A stretch of 64,000 bases of DNA, from assembly GCF_017313785.1 (NCBI RefSeq), contig NZ_JAFLNL010000005.1, positions 233,231 through 297,230 on the forward strand, in the 5' to 3' direction. The notes under the pieces are model-generated. The model made no database searches. It was not told where the DNA came from and saw only the letters and a program-made list of their open reading frames with translations. Made by a program: the position numbers and the translations under genes. Origin of the DNA: Flagellimonas aurea. Its GTDB lineage: Bacteria; Bacteroidota; Bacteroidia; Flavobacteriales; Flavobacteriaceae. Below, in pieces: positions 27,231 to 36,366 of this stretch (positions within the stretch are counted from its first letter, which is position 1; every line of letters starts with the position of its first letter).

Positions 27231-27527
27231 TTACACTTCCAATACGGCATTTTCGGTTCCGGCATAATCGTTCCATTGGTAACGATCGGCCTCACCATCG
27301 TTGGTATAGTTGCCGTCTACCAAATATCTAAACTCGTAGCTGTTCTCCACAGGTAGTTCGAACGTACCCTTAAAGGTTCCGTTCTTCAATTTCTTTAAGC
27401 CGCTCTTTTTGGGATTCCATTTATTGAAATCGCCAACTACCGCAACTGTCTCTGCCTCATCTGCAGGAACCGTGAAAGTTACCTTGCAAACAGGCTTGCT
27501 TTTTAGGTATTGTTTTTTAATTGCCAT
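27231..27527 (-). CDS. Isoamylase N-terminal (CBM48-like, glycogen-binding) domain protein
   Basis: 98 aa from the ATG at 27527; an in-frame extension of 13 residues is unlikely. Sequence VTFTVPADEAETVAVVGDFNKWNP, a GTFKGTFELP turn, and YEFRYLVDGNYTNDGEADRYQWNDYAGTENAVLEV follow the early-set fold of AMPK beta/CBM48 domains. It is a stand-alone domain with no catalytic part. Such small proteins are common in Bacteroidota; a glucan-binding or regulatory role is inferred only. Confidence 0.85.
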   Translation of the reverse strand: MAIKKQYLKSKPVCKVTFTVPADEAETVAVVGDFNKWNPKKSGLKKLKNGTFKGTFELPVENSYEFRYLVDGNYTNDGEADRYQWNDYAGTENAVLEV

Positions 27528-27668
27528 GGTACCAATTTTTTTTAATTCAGGTACAAAGCAATACATAAAACATCTTATTTACAATTAGTTATAATCGATT
27601 TATCAATTTGATAAAATCCACCTAACCGAAGGATTACTTTAGCAAATAAGATCCGTGTTTTTTACCAA

Positions 27669-28760
27669 TTATGAGTTTGACCTCCAGCGTTTTATAAGTG
27701 TTGCAATAACATCTATTTCCTCCTCGGTATTGTAAAAATGAAAGCTCAAGCGGATGCCTCCCCCACGTGGTGAGGCCACCACATTTTCCTCAGTGAGTTT
27801 ATTGAAGAGCTTATCTCCCTTAATATTGAATATGGTGCTGTGCTGCTTTCTTTTAGTGACCGAAGGCTCTAGCAAATCAAGCTCAGTAAAAGCGGCCATT
27901 GCCTTTTTTGATAGCTTTTGCAATTGCGCCTGCACATTCTCTGGACCTATTTCGTCCAAAAATTTCACGGCAAACTCCAAGCTCCCAAAATTGAGGGAAT
28001 CCAAATGGCCAGGCTCCAGAAACTTACAGAACGTAATACTGTTCCGTTTGGAAGCATCATTGTTTACCGAACCATTCCCTATGCCCCTAAGCTCAAATTG
28101 GCCCATTACGGAGTCTTTTACCAAGAAAAAGCCGTTACCATAGCCGGCCAGCATCCATTTGTAGGCACTGGCTCCCAAAATATCGATTCCCGATGCTTCA
28201 AAATCGAACGGCTCCGTACCACAGTATTGTGTGCCATCGGCAAGAATCATCAGGTCGGGAAATTCCTTTTTCAAATCCTTCAAAAAGTCAAAGTCAATAC
28301 GGACCCCATCTACCCATTGCACCAAACTGAGGGCGAGAATATCAATATCGCCCTTCTTGACCTTGGCATGGATACTTTCTTCCATATGTTCATCGGCATC
28401 CACATGGTCGAGTTCAAAACCTCTGGTCTCGAACGGCCAGTTGACACTTGGGTAATCCTTATTGACCAGCAATACTTTTTTATCCTTGGGCAATCCTTCC
28501 AACAACAAGTTAAACCCCAAGGTGAAATTAGGGACCAGGGCTACATTTTCGGCCTTGCAATTAAAAAATTTCCCCACTACCTTTTTTATTTCGGGCATAT
28601 GGGCAAAGCCCTTATTTTTCATTTCACTGCCGCCAATCAAAAAGTCAAGATCGTGCCCTTGGCGCCACTCCATCAAATCTTCGCTCAACAGACCTGCGGA
28701 TGCAGTATTGGCATAAACACAATGATTGAGTACGGGAAATTTTTTTCTTAGGTTTTGCAT
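27669..28760 (-). CDS. Class V aminotransferase-fold PLP enzyme
   Basis: 363 aa. The PLP lysine lies in ILGASAYKWMLAGYGNGFF, and DGTQYCGTEPFDF supplies the cofactor aspartate. Related to cysteine desulfurases and isopenicillin epimerases but with no obvious catalytic Cys loop, so desulfurase activity is unlikely. Exact reaction unknown. Divergent from the 2TM gene. Confidence 0.85.
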   Translation of the reverse strand: MQNLRKKFPVLNHCVYANTASAGLLSEDLMEWRQGHDLDFLIGGSEMKNKGFAHMPEIKKVVGKFFNCKAENVALVPNFTLGFNLLLEGLPKDKKVLLVNKDYPSVNWPFETRGFELDHVDADEHMEESIHAKVKKGDIDILALSLVQWVDGVRIDFDFLKDLKKEFPDLMILADGTQYCGTEPFDFEASGIDILGASAYKWMLAGYGNGFFLVKDSVMGQFELRGIGNGSVNNDASKRNSITFCKFLEPGHLDSLNFGSLEFAVKFLDEIGPENVQAQLQKLSKKAMAAFTELDLLEPSVTKRKQHSTIFNIKGDKLFNKLTEENVVASPRGGGIRLSFHFYNTEEEIDVIATLIKRWRSNS

Positions 28761-28814
28761 GTCGGGATTTTTGGATACAATTCAGTTATCTTTGTTGGTA
28801 AAGATAGCCATTCC

Positions 28815-29207
28815 ATGTTGTCATTTGGTAAAAAGAAGACGTCCGAAATAGATTTACAGCAGCACGAACTTTTGGAGAATGCCCATAAGCGCACCAAACA
28901 AAAGAAACGATTGTTCTCGCATTTCGTGATTTTTTTGATCGGCAGTATTTTTTTGATTCTTGCCAATAAGGTACTCAAGTACGGGGAAGCCTACGATTGG
29001 TCCATTTGGATTGTATTGGCATGGGCTTTTTTGGTTGCCCTGCACACATTCAATGTTTTTGTTACACATAAATTTATGGGGCAAGATTGGGAACGCCAGC
29101 AACGCGAGCGATTGGTAAACCTTCAAAAAAAGCGTATCAGCGAAATCCAAAAGGAAATAGAAACAGACTTTCCGCTTTCCAAAATCAATAAAAAAAAAGA
29201 TCAATGA
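28815..29207 (+). CDS. 2TM domain-containing membrane protein
   Basis: 130 aa from the ATG at 28815 (MLSFGKKKTSEIDLQQHELL). An amphipathic helix is followed by two membrane spans, FSHFVIFLIGSIFLILANKVL and WSIWIVLAWAFLVALHTFNVF, and a charged tail HKFMGQDWERQQRERLVNL, the usual 2TM domain layout. Function unknown. The last four bases overlap the folA start (ATGA), so the two are co-translated. Confidence 0.88.
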   Translation: MLSFGKKKTSEIDLQQHELLENAHKRTKQKKRLFSHFVIFLIGSIFLILANKVLKYGEAYDWSIWIVLAWAFLVALHTFNVFVTHKFMGQDWERQQRERLVNLQKKRISEIQKEIETDFPLSKINKKKDQ

Positions 29208-29695
29208 GAAAATTGATCATTATTGCGGCCGCGGCCGAAAACAATGCCCTGGGCAAGGACAACGACTTGGTATGGCATTTACCGGACGACTTTAAACGTT
29301 TTAAAAGCTTGACCTCAGGCCATAAAATCATAATGGGCAGAAAAACCTTGGAGAGTTTCCCAAAGCCATTGCCCAACCGAACCCACATTGCCATTACAAG
29401 AGACGAGGATTACGTCCCGAAGTTCCCCTGCACCATTGTGCACTCATTGGCGGATGCGATTGCGCTGGTAGAGGACAACGAGACTGCTTTTATTATCGGG
29501 GGCGGAGAAATCTACAAGCAATCCATGGACCGTGCCACGGATATCGAATTGACAAGGGTTCACGGTACTTTTGAGGCAGATGCCTTTTTTCCAGAGATTG
29601 ATGAAGAACAGTGGAAACTGGTAAAAGAAGAACATCACCCAAAGGATGATAGGCACGAATATGATTTTACCTACCTCACCTACAAAAGAAAATAG
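29204..29695 (+). CDS. folA: Dihydrofolate reductase
   Basis: 163 aa, normal length. IIAAAAENNALGKDNDLVWHLPDDFKRFKSLT with the substrate Asp, IMGRKTLESFPKPLPNR for NADPH binding, and IIGGGEIYKQSM. It regenerates tetrahydrofolate, needed after the ThyA reaction. Ends 3 bp from the convergent murI stop, with no room for a separate terminator. Confidence 0.97.
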   Translation: MRKLIIIAAAAENNALGKDNDLVWHLPDDFKRFKSLTSGHKIIMGRKTLESFPKPLPNRTHIAITRDEDYVPKFPCTIVHSLADAIALVEDNETAFIIGGGEIYKQSMDRATDIELTRVHGTFEADAFFPEIDEEQWKLVKEEHHPKDDRHEYDFTYLTYKRK

Positions 29696-29698
29696 GAT

Positions 29699-30478
29699 TT
29701 AAAAATCCATAGAAGATACCTGAGCAGTGGGGTCGTTGACCAAATCTTTCAAAACTTTTACATCGGTATTGGTGTAAAAAAGATGTTCAGGATTATCATT
29801 GACCTTGGTTAGCAAGTTATTCTGTTCCAAAACGGTCTTGGTCTGACGGGCCACGGCTTCGCCCGAATCTATGATATTGACATTGCTCGGCAATATTTCC
29901 TTCAAAATTGGAATAAGATAGGGATAGTGCGTACACCCCAGCACCAAACAATCTATATTCTCCTCGAGCATGGGATTCAGGAAAGTTACCAATAGGTTTC
30001 TCATCTCCGGGGAGTCAATCTCACCTGTTTCTATCAGCTCTACCAAACCCTTACCTTCTTGCTCCAAGACAGTGATTCCATCGGCAAAGAGTTTGGAAGT
30101 GTTATGGAACAAACTGCTGGAGAGGGTTCCCTTTGTAGCCAACACCCCAACTTTTTTTGTTTTGGTCTGAAGGGCCGCTGGTTTTATGGCGGGCTCTATT
30201 CCAATAAACGGAACATCGTAATGTGAACGGAGATAATCTATAGCGTTTGTTGTGGCGGTGTTACAGGCCACTACAATGATTTTACAGCCCGAACTGAGCA
30301 AATACTCCGTATTCTTGATACTGAGTCTTAAAATCTCTTCTTTTGACTTTTCACCATACGGGGCATTGGCACTATCCGCCAAATAAATGGTGTTTTCATT
30401 AGGGAGCATTTTGGCCACCTCTTTCCAAATGGAGGTGCCTCCTACTCCTGAGTCAAAAATTCCTATTGGTTTTGGCAT
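29699..30478 (-). CDS. murI: Glutamate racemase
   Basis: 259 aa. IGIFDSGVGGTSI (5-17), catalytic Cys72 in VACNTATTNA and Cys182 in LGCTHYPYL. It makes D-glutamate for peptidoglycan. It follows the bamA-ompH cluster but lies after a clear terminator, so it may have its own promoter. Confidence 0.97.
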   Translation of the reverse strand: MPKPIGIFDSGVGGTSIWKEVAKMLPNENTIYLADSANAPYGEKSKEEILRLSIKNTEYLLSSGCKIIVVACNTATTNAIDYLRSHYDVPFIGIEPAIKPAALQTKTKKVGVLATKGTLSSSLFHNTSKLFADGITVLEQEGKGLVELIETGEIDSPEMRNLLVTFLNPMLEENIDCLVLGCTHYPYLIPILKEILPSNVNIIDSGEAVARQTKTVLEQNNLLTKVNDNPEHLFYTNTDVKVLKDLVNDPTAQVSSMDF

Positions 30479-30516
30479 ACTTAAAAATAGTGGCTTAAAT
30501 TTTTATGGCATAAAAA

Positions 30517-30539
30517 AACCGCTTTAAAAAAAGCGGTTT
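30517..30539 (-). terminator. Terminator after ompH
   Basis: AAACCGCTT / AAGCGGTTT stem with a 5-nt A loop on the plus strand and a T run after it on the minus strand, between the second ompH and murI. Confidence 0.9.
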
Positions 30540-30562
30540 ACTATTTTATTTGAAAGTAAGGT

Positions 30563-31072
30563 TTAGAAACCTAGTTCCTTTTTTACTTCGGCCAAAAGGT
30601 CCGGGCCTTTGGATACGATCAAGCTCAATCCTGGGCTTGCATCGATTACGTAATCGTAACCCTTTGCCGCTGCCACTTTCTCGATTGCTGCTTTTGCCTT
30701 TTCAGAAATAGGTGCAAACAATTCTTGTTGTTTCTTTTGCATTTCTTGCATAGCTGCTTGCTCCGCTTCTTGGATATTCTGTTGGAAACCTTGTAGTTCA
30801 ACAGCTCTTTGCTCGTTTTCTTCCCTTGTTTTGGAAGTTGCTTCGTTTTCGTATTGTGTGTACTTGTTTTGAAGCTCGGTCATAGAGCTTTGGATATCCG
30901 CTCTGTAAGTTTCTTGTAATTTCTTCAATTCAGCTTGTGCAGCCTTCATCTCCGGCATATCAGACAATAATTGCTGCACATTGATGTGTGCAATCTTGCT
31001 CTGAGCATTTACAAAACCAGTAGCCGCAACAAACAATACTAGGGCTACAGCGATTCTTTTTACATTTTTCAT
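30563..31072 (-). CDS. OmpH/Skp-family periplasmic chaperone
   Basis: 169 aa from the ATG at 31072. Signal peptide MKNVKRIAVALVLFVAATGFVNAQ, then IAHINVQQLLSDMPEM, a long Gln/Glu/Lys coiled coil and the conserved end KAAIEKVAAAKGYDYVIDASPG. Skp-like proteins hold unfolded outer-membrane proteins for BamA. Second of two tandem paralogs directly downstream of bamA. Confidence 0.93.
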   Translation of the reverse strand: MKNVKRIAVALVLFVAATGFVNAQSKIAHINVQQLLSDMPEMKAAQAELKKLQETYRADIQSSMTELQNKYTQYENEATSKTREENEQRAVELQGFQQNIQEAEQAAMQEMQKKQQELFAPISEKAKAAIEKVAAAKGYDYVIDASPGLSLIVSKGPDLLAEVKKELGF

Positions 31073-31121
31073 GATTCTCAACGTTACTTTTTTGACTTTA
31101 AATTTAGTGTTTCAATATAAT

Positions 31122-31943
31122 CTATCCTATTGAATCCTTTTGTTGTTCTTGCGCTTTTTTTCGCTCTTCCAATTTGGCTTTTCGCTGGGCTTCGCGCTCT
31201 TCCAATAATTTTCTCCTTCGTTCTTCGTACGCTTTCTTGCGTTCTTCCCTTTCTTTTAATTTTTCGGCTCTGCGTTCCTCTGCTGCTTTCTCCCTTTCTT
31301 CAAGGGCCTCTTCGGCCTGCTCTTGTCTTTCCCTGAGCGCATCGCTTATTTCGTCCTCCTCTTCCTGGAACTGCTCCAAACGGCTTTGTTCCTCTTGTTT
31401 TTTGTTTGATGCACTTATTTTTCTTGTGCGTCCTATCTCCCTTAAAACCAAGTCACTTATGTCGTGTCTTTTTTCGGAGTACAACATTACAACATCTGCG
31501 GATTTATCAAAAATAAAATCGTATCTTTTATTGGTACCGATTTTTTGTACTTCATTGAAAACCTGATCCTGTATCGGCTGTATCAACAATTGTTTCTGTA
31601 GCACCAAATCCCCTTGAGGTCCAAAACGGTCTTGTTGATAGTCCAACATTTCCTTTTCCAATAACTGTATCTCTTCTTCCCTCTCCAAAATCAGTTCGTC
31701 GGTCAAGAGCACTTTTTCCGCCATCAAATCTTTTTTCATTTGTTCGACAACGCTTTGCTTCAGTTCGATTTCCTGCTTCCACTTTTGGGCCTTGTCGTTC
31801 AACTGCTTTGTGGCATCCCTGTACTCTTCCACATTTTCGAGGATATACTCCATATCCACATAACCTATACGAACGCCCCGTTGGGAAAATCCATAAAAGG
31901 ATGTCATCAAAACGACTAATGTTAAAAGAACTTTGGTATTCAT
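31122..31943 (-). CDS. OmpH/Skp-family protein with long charged C-terminal tail
   Basis: 273 aa. Signal peptide MNTKVLLTLVVLMTSFYGFSQ, then the Skp fold with VRIGYVDMEYILENVEEY and RYDFIFDKSADVVMLYSEKRHDI (about 130-153). The last ~95 residues are an unbroken Arg/Glu/Lys coiled coil (repeats of REERKKAYEERRRKLLEER type), much longer than classical Skp. First gene after bamA and its scar; role in outer-membrane assembly is inferred from family and context. Confidence 0.92.
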   Translation of the reverse strand: MNTKVLLTLVVLMTSFYGFSQRGVRIGYVDMEYILENVEEYRDATKQLNDKAQKWKQEIELKQSVVEQMKKDLMAEKVLLTDELILEREEEIQLLEKEMLDYQQDRFGPQGDLVLQKQLLIQPIQDQVFNEVQKIGTNKRYDFIFDKSADVVMLYSEKRHDISDLVLREIGRTRKISASNKKQEEQSRLEQFQEEEDEISDALRERQEQAEEALEEREKAAEERRAEKLKEREERKKAYEERRRKLLEEREAQRKAKLEERKKAQEQQKDSIG

Positions 31944-32042
31944 CTTTGATTCCGCATTTTACATAGAAAATATCGTGCCAAAATTACTAATTTATTCAAA
32001 ATGAACTATTTGAAAAAAATAATAAAGAGGCGTTTTCCATAA

Positions 32043-32220
32043 ATTAAAACTGCTGCCCGATGATGAAGTCCGTTTACCGATTACTTGCCCCATATTGAAC
32101 CCTGATTTTGCCATTACATTTAGCTTTTCATCAGAATTGATTCCAGAGAGTATAGATACCGGCCCAAAAATATGTAGCCCCACTCCGGCAGATCTTTTTA
32201 ACTGAAACGGATTAAAGTCA
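32043..32220 (-). pseudogene. Decayed copy of the bamA 3' end
   Basis: Directly after the bamA stop the minus strand encodes NDFNPFQLKRSAGVGLHIF, matching BamA QDLNPFELKRSAGAGLRIF, then frameshifts and gaps, and ends in a third frame with FIIGQQF and TAA, identical to the BamA C-terminus. Nucleotide differences are mostly at third codon positions. A short open frame over this region is not a real gene. Confidence 0.85.
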
Positions 32221-34857
32221 TTAAAATTGTTGTCCAATGATAAAGTGTGTCTGCCAACCACTAGGCCCAGCATTTGGTCTAACGTTATCTGCATCAAAAC
32301 CATATCCAAAATCAATCCCCAAAAGACCGAACGCCGGCATAAAGATCCTTAAACCTGCACCTGCCGACCTTTTTAGCTCAAATGGGTTGAGGTCCTGAAA
32401 GTTATTGAACGCGTTACCTGCTTCCAAAAACGTTTGTACATAAATGGACGCCGATGGTTTTAAGGTCAACGGATATCGCAGCTCCATGGAGTACTTATTG
32501 TAGATGACCCCGCCTTCTTGCTGCGCCCTCTCCCTAATCGGGTTATATACCGAAAAGGCCAACGAACTGTTCTCGTAACCTCTGAGCTGCACTACATCAC
32601 GACCGTCCAAACTAAAGTTTCCAAGACCATCGCCCCCAACATAGAAACGTTCAAAAGGTACATCCCCTATATCATTATTATAAGACCCCAAGAAACCGAA
32701 CTCGGCATTGGTACGCAATACCAGTTTATCCACAATATTGGTGTACCAATCCCCTTTAAACTTCACCTTATAGAACTCCAACCATCTAAAACGTTCCTTC
32801 TCTATATCCCGTATTTCATTGGCCTCCATGGTGGTCAAAGATCTTTCTCGAGAAATCTCAGTCAACTCTTCCCTACGCTCCTTTAGCGATTTAAAATCTT
32901 TGTTGCCAAAGAGCGAATAAGGCGGTGTGAATTTTGCCGTTAACTCAAAATTGGAACCGGTCATCGGGAAAATTCTACTGGGACCTTGGGAACTTCTGGA
33001 AATACCAAAAGTGTATGTCAATGAATTGGAGCTACCGTTACCAAAGTTAAATAGTCCCAAATCATAATCATCAAACTTATAATATTGATAACCCACGGAA
33101 TGGGAAATCGTAAAGAAATCATCCGGCCATTGAACTCTTTTCGCCAAACCGGCAGACACTCCCGTAATGGAGAACCCACGATCTTTCTGTACATCCAATC
33201 TACCATTTTGATCATATCCGGTAGCAAACTGTTGTGTTCTGGACAGCGACATGTTAAACCTTACCGGTTTTTTACCACCCAACCATGGCTCGGAGAAGTT
33301 CAAGCTATAGACACGGAAGGTCCTACTGGCCTGCAAACGCAGGGCAAAGGTTTGTCCGTCCCCCATTGGTACGGGTTTGTATGCTTCCTTGTTGAAAATG
33401 TTCTTTAAAGAGAAGTTGCTGAAGGAAAGTCCCAACGTACCAATGAAACCTCCACCACCAAAACCACCTTGGAGCTCAATTTGGCTGGAACCGGATTCCA
33501 CCAAGCTATAGTTCACATCCACCGTTCCCGCATTAGGGTCTGGGTTTTGGATATCCGGTACAATTTGTTCCGCATCAAAAAATCCTAGCTGACCTAATTC
33601 CCTGATTGTTCTAACAATATTGGACTTGCTATATTTTTGACCTGGCCTTGTTCTGATTTCCCTGTAAATTACATGGTCATTGGTCTTGTCGTTACCAGAA
33701 ACCGTTACGTGATCCAAGAAGGTTTCTTTTCCTTCTATGATTCGTATTTCAAAATCGATGGTATCATTAACAGCAGAAACCTCAACTGGGTTGATACTAG
33801 AGAACAGATACCCATTATTTTGATATAGGTTCGTTAGATCGGCCGCATCTGGATCGGAATCGTCAGCGATACGCTTTTTCAACATTACACCATTATAGGT
33901 ATCTCCTTTTTTGATTCCGAGCACCTGACTCAACATTCTATCCGTATAAACGGAGTTACCGACAAAATCGATTTCACCGAAATAGTACTTGTCGCCTTCT
34001 TCTACCTGAATCGTAAGCTCAATGTTCTTCTCGTCCAGTTTCACAAAGGTATCCGATAGCACGCGGGCATCCCTATACCCCCTTTCCGCATAGGTGTCGA
34101 TTAAGTTGTCGAGGTCTTCTTGATATTCCGCCTCAATGTATTTGGATTTTTTCCAAAAACGATAAAACTTTTTCTTTTTGGTTTTCTTCAGGGATTTGCG
34201 GAGCCTTTTGTCCGATAGTTTTTCGTTGCCAACAAAGTTGATGTCCTTAATTTTTACCTTATCACCTTTATTTACATTGATGACCATGTTCTGTACATTG
34301 GTACCTGTGGTATCGGCCGTTGTGGCGATACTTACCTTGGCATTCAAGAATCCTTGTTTTTTGTACTTGTTCTGAAGATAGTTCTTGGTATTGGCAATCA
34401 AACTCTCGGTGATTTTCTTTCCTTTCTTAAGGTCGGTATCATCGATAATATCCTCAACCTTACGTTTTTTTACACCATATACGGTCACGTTGTTCAAGGT
34501 AGGCCTTTCGGTAATGCTCAGTTCCAAAAATATTTTATCGTCTTCAATGTTGGTGTAGAACATTTCCACATTGCTGAACAAATCCAAGTTCCACAACTTT
34601 TTGATCACTGCACTTATTTCATCGCCGGGCACCTTAATGGGCTGCCCTACCCGCAAACCGGTGTAGCTCTTCACAGTCTGCTCGTTGTAGCTCTGTAAGC
34701 CAGTTACGGTCAACCCTCCCAAAATGTATTGCTTGCCTTCTTCAAAATCGGTCTCTTGGGCAATACCTTGGGCTGAAAATAAAAATAGTGGGATAATAAG
34801 GGTTGAAAGGATGATGTTTTTGATACCCTTAGTTAAGTTGTTCGCTCGTTTTTCCAA
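32221..34857 (-). CDS. bamA: Outer-membrane protein assembly factor BamA
   Basis: 878 aa. Signal peptide, then five POTRA domains (about 40-460, e.g. YILGGLTVTGLQSYNEQTVKS and EIDFVGNSVYTDRMLSQVLG) and a 16-strand barrel with GGGFIGTLGLSFSNFS and the C-terminal beta-signal THFIIGQQF. It inserts barrel proteins into the outer membrane. A basic loop rich in lysine lies in POTRA 3 (RKSLKKTKKKKFYRFWKKS). The start overlaps uppS by 29 bp, so translation is coupled. The 3' end abuts a second, decayed copy of its own tail. Confidence 0.97.
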   Translation of the reverse strand: MEKRANNLTKGIKNIILSTLIIPLFLFSAQGIAQETDFEEGKQYILGGLTVTGLQSYNEQTVKSYTGLRVGQPIKVPGDEISAVIKKLWNLDLFSNVEMFYTNIEDDKIFLELSITERPTLNNVTVYGVKKRKVEDIIDDTDLKKGKKITESLIANTKNYLQNKYKKQGFLNAKVSIATTADTTGTNVQNMVINVNKGDKVKIKDINFVGNEKLSDKRLRKSLKKTKKKKFYRFWKKSKYIEAEYQEDLDNLIDTYAERGYRDARVLSDTFVKLDEKNIELTIQVEEGDKYYFGEIDFVGNSVYTDRMLSQVLGIKKGDTYNGVMLKKRIADDSDPDAADLTNLYQNNGYLFSSINPVEVSAVNDTIDFEIRIIEGKETFLDHVTVSGNDKTNDHVIYREIRTRPGQKYSKSNIVRTIRELGQLGFFDAEQIVPDIQNPDPNAGTVDVNYSLVESGSSQIELQGGFGGGGFIGTLGLSFSNFSLKNIFNKEAYKPVPMGDGQTFALRLQASRTFRVYSLNFSEPWLGGKKPVRFNMSLSRTQQFATGYDQNGRLDVQKDRGFSITGVSAGLAKRVQWPDDFFTISHSVGYQYYKFDDYDLGLFNFGNGSSNSLTYTFGISRSSQGPSRIFPMTGSNFELTAKFTPPYSLFGNKDFKSLKERREELTEISRERSLTTMEANEIRDIEKERFRWLEFYKVKFKGDWYTNIVDKLVLRTNAEFGFLGSYNNDIGDVPFERFYVGGDGLGNFSLDGRDVVQLRGYENSSLAFSVYNPIRERAQQEGGVIYNKYSMELRYPLTLKPSASIYVQTFLEAGNAFNNFQDLNPFELKRSAGAGLRIFMPAFGLLGIDFGYGFDADNVRPNAGPSGWQTHFIIGQQF

Positions 34858-35569
34858 ATCGTCGTTCTCTGTTTTGATAACTTAATATGGCCTCTACCAA
34901 ATGGTGCTCTCTAAAGTCGGGCCAAAATACATCAATAAAATATAATTCGGCGTATGCTATCTGCCAAAGTAAAAAATTACTTATCCTACATTCGCCGCTT
35001 GTGCGTATAAGTAGGTCTACATCAGGCAAAAAGTGCGCGTAAAGATGTGTATTTATAACTGTTTCGTCAATATTTTCAGGGGAAATTATGTTATTTTTAA
35101 CTTTGACCGCAATCTCTTGGACCGCTGTTTTTATCTCCTCCCGCGAGCCATAGCTCAATGCCAGCGTAAGTGTCATACCCGAATTATTTTCGGTTTTTGA
35201 CATCACTTCGGTAAGTTCCTTATAGACTTTTTTGGGCAGTGTATCGATTTTTCCGATGGCCTTCAACCTAATATTATGCTTGTTCAAGGTCTTCAACTCT
35301 CTTTTAAGAGCGTTTACCAAAAGCTTCATTAGCGTGTCTATCTCGGTCTTTGGTCGGTTCCAATTTTCTGTGGAAAAAGCGTATAGCGTTAAAAAAGGAA
35401 TCTGGAGCTTTGCGCAGCTCTCCACGGTTTGGTTGACGGATTCTACCCCGTTCTCGTGCCCGAACATACGGAGTTTCCCTCGTTGTTTTGCCCATCTACC
35501 ATTACCATCCATAATAATGGCTACGTGCTGCGGTAGTTTTTCTTTGTCTACGTCCTCTAGTGTGTGCAT
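34829..35569 (-). CDS. uppS: Isoprenyl transferase (undecaprenyl diphosphate synthase)
   Basis: 246 aa from the ATG at 35569 (MHTLEDVDKEKLPQHVAIIMDG). IIMDGNGRWAKQRG with the catalytic Asp, GHENGVESV, LYAFSTENWNRP, and DLLIRTSGECRISNFLLWQIAYAE are all hallmarks. It makes the C55 lipid carrier for peptidoglycan and other envelope polymers. The start follows the DUF6089 stop by one base. The TSGECRISNF segment differs slightly from the usual SGE.RLSNF. Confidence 0.96.
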   Translation of the reverse strand: MHTLEDVDKEKLPQHVAIIMDGNGRWAKQRGKLRMFGHENGVESVNQTVESCAKLQIPFLTLYAFSTENWNRPKTEIDTLMKLLVNALKRELKTLNKHNIRLKAIGKIDTLPKKVYKELTEVMSKTENNSGMTLTLALSYGSREEIKTAVQEIAVKVKNNIISPENIDETVINTHLYAHFLPDVDLLIRTSGECRISNFLLWQIAYAELYFIDVFWPDFREHHLVEAILSYQNRERRFGKTSEQLN

Positions 35570-35570
35570 T

Positions 35571-36254
35571 TTATTGAAAACAATCCTGGCAAGGTTTACG
35601 TCCAAAGGTATACGTTAATGTAAAACCTGTAAAGACGTACCAGTCGTCGCTCAATATATTCCCGAATCGGAATTGCTCAAAATTGGAACCTTCTGGGTTA
35701 CTTGCGTCCAAATTGTCCGTAAAAGTATATCTGGCCCCAATTTCGGCTCCAAGAATCAAGAATTGATTTAAACGATACTTAGCCCCAACCGTCATTGGAA
35801 TTGCAAAACTACCGTCTTTTTGGTTAATATCCTGCATTTGAAGGGCATCAATGTAATTAAAATCATATCTGAAGTAGGTTACACCCGTGTACAAGTAAGG
35901 CGTGAAGGCGGGTCCGAGCTTATGAAGATTGTATTCAACAAAGTTGATTTCGAGCCCTGCGGAGAACTCCAAAATGGAATTATCCACCACATATCCCCTT
36001 TGCTGTCTGGATTGCATGTGGGATTTATTGTCATCGGCAGTAACTTCACCATAAAGCACACTGGCCCTCCAAGCGTAGCGTTTTCCCTTGTTCCATTTGA
36101 ATATTCCACCAAAAGCAGGGCCTGATGGCAGTATGTAATTGGTCCTCCCCACATCGCCTATCATATTGGCACCACCGGCAAATACTCCTATCTCATAGGT
36201 CTGTGCGCCCATATTCATCACACAGCATAGAAAAACAGCCAAAACTATCCGCAT
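35571..36254 (-). CDS. DUF6089 family outer-membrane beta-barrel protein
   Basis: 227 aa from the ATG at 36254 (MRIVLAVFLCCVMNMGAQ signal peptide). TYEIGVFAGGANMIGDVG, repeated amphipathic strands and a C-terminus LTYTFGRKPCQDCFQ point to a small eight-strand barrel. This family usually sits between nadK and uppS in Bacteroidota, as here. Function unknown; a role in envelope assembly is a context guess. Confidence 0.88.
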   Translation of the reverse strand: MRIVLAVFLCCVMNMGAQTYEIGVFAGGANMIGDVGRTNYILPSGPAFGGIFKWNKGKRYAWRASVLYGEVTADDNKSHMQSRQQRGYVVDNSILEFSAGLEINFVEYNLHKLGPAFTPYLYTGVTYFRYDFNYIDALQMQDINQKDGSFAIPMTVGAKYRLNQFLILGAEIGARYTFTDNLDASNPEGSNFEQFRFGNILSDDWYVFTGFTLTYTFGRKPCQDCFQ

Positions 36255-36366
36255 ACTATCCAAAAAGTTACAAGAATTAAGAGTAAAGGAAGGTCTATAG
36301 ACAAATGTTTAATATTGCTTTCCCTTGTAAAACAGTTTTTCGCTCCTTTTATTGTTTTTGATGGTA

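Noticed and set aside
30563..31943. Tandem ompH genes as a recent duplication
   Set aside because: The two proteins differ widely in sequence and length; a tandem pair at this place is normal for the phylum.
31992..32315. Open minus-strand frame of about 107 codons after bamA
   Set aside because: Its first part is an out-of-frame reading of bamA and its second part is the decayed bamA tail; it is not a gene.
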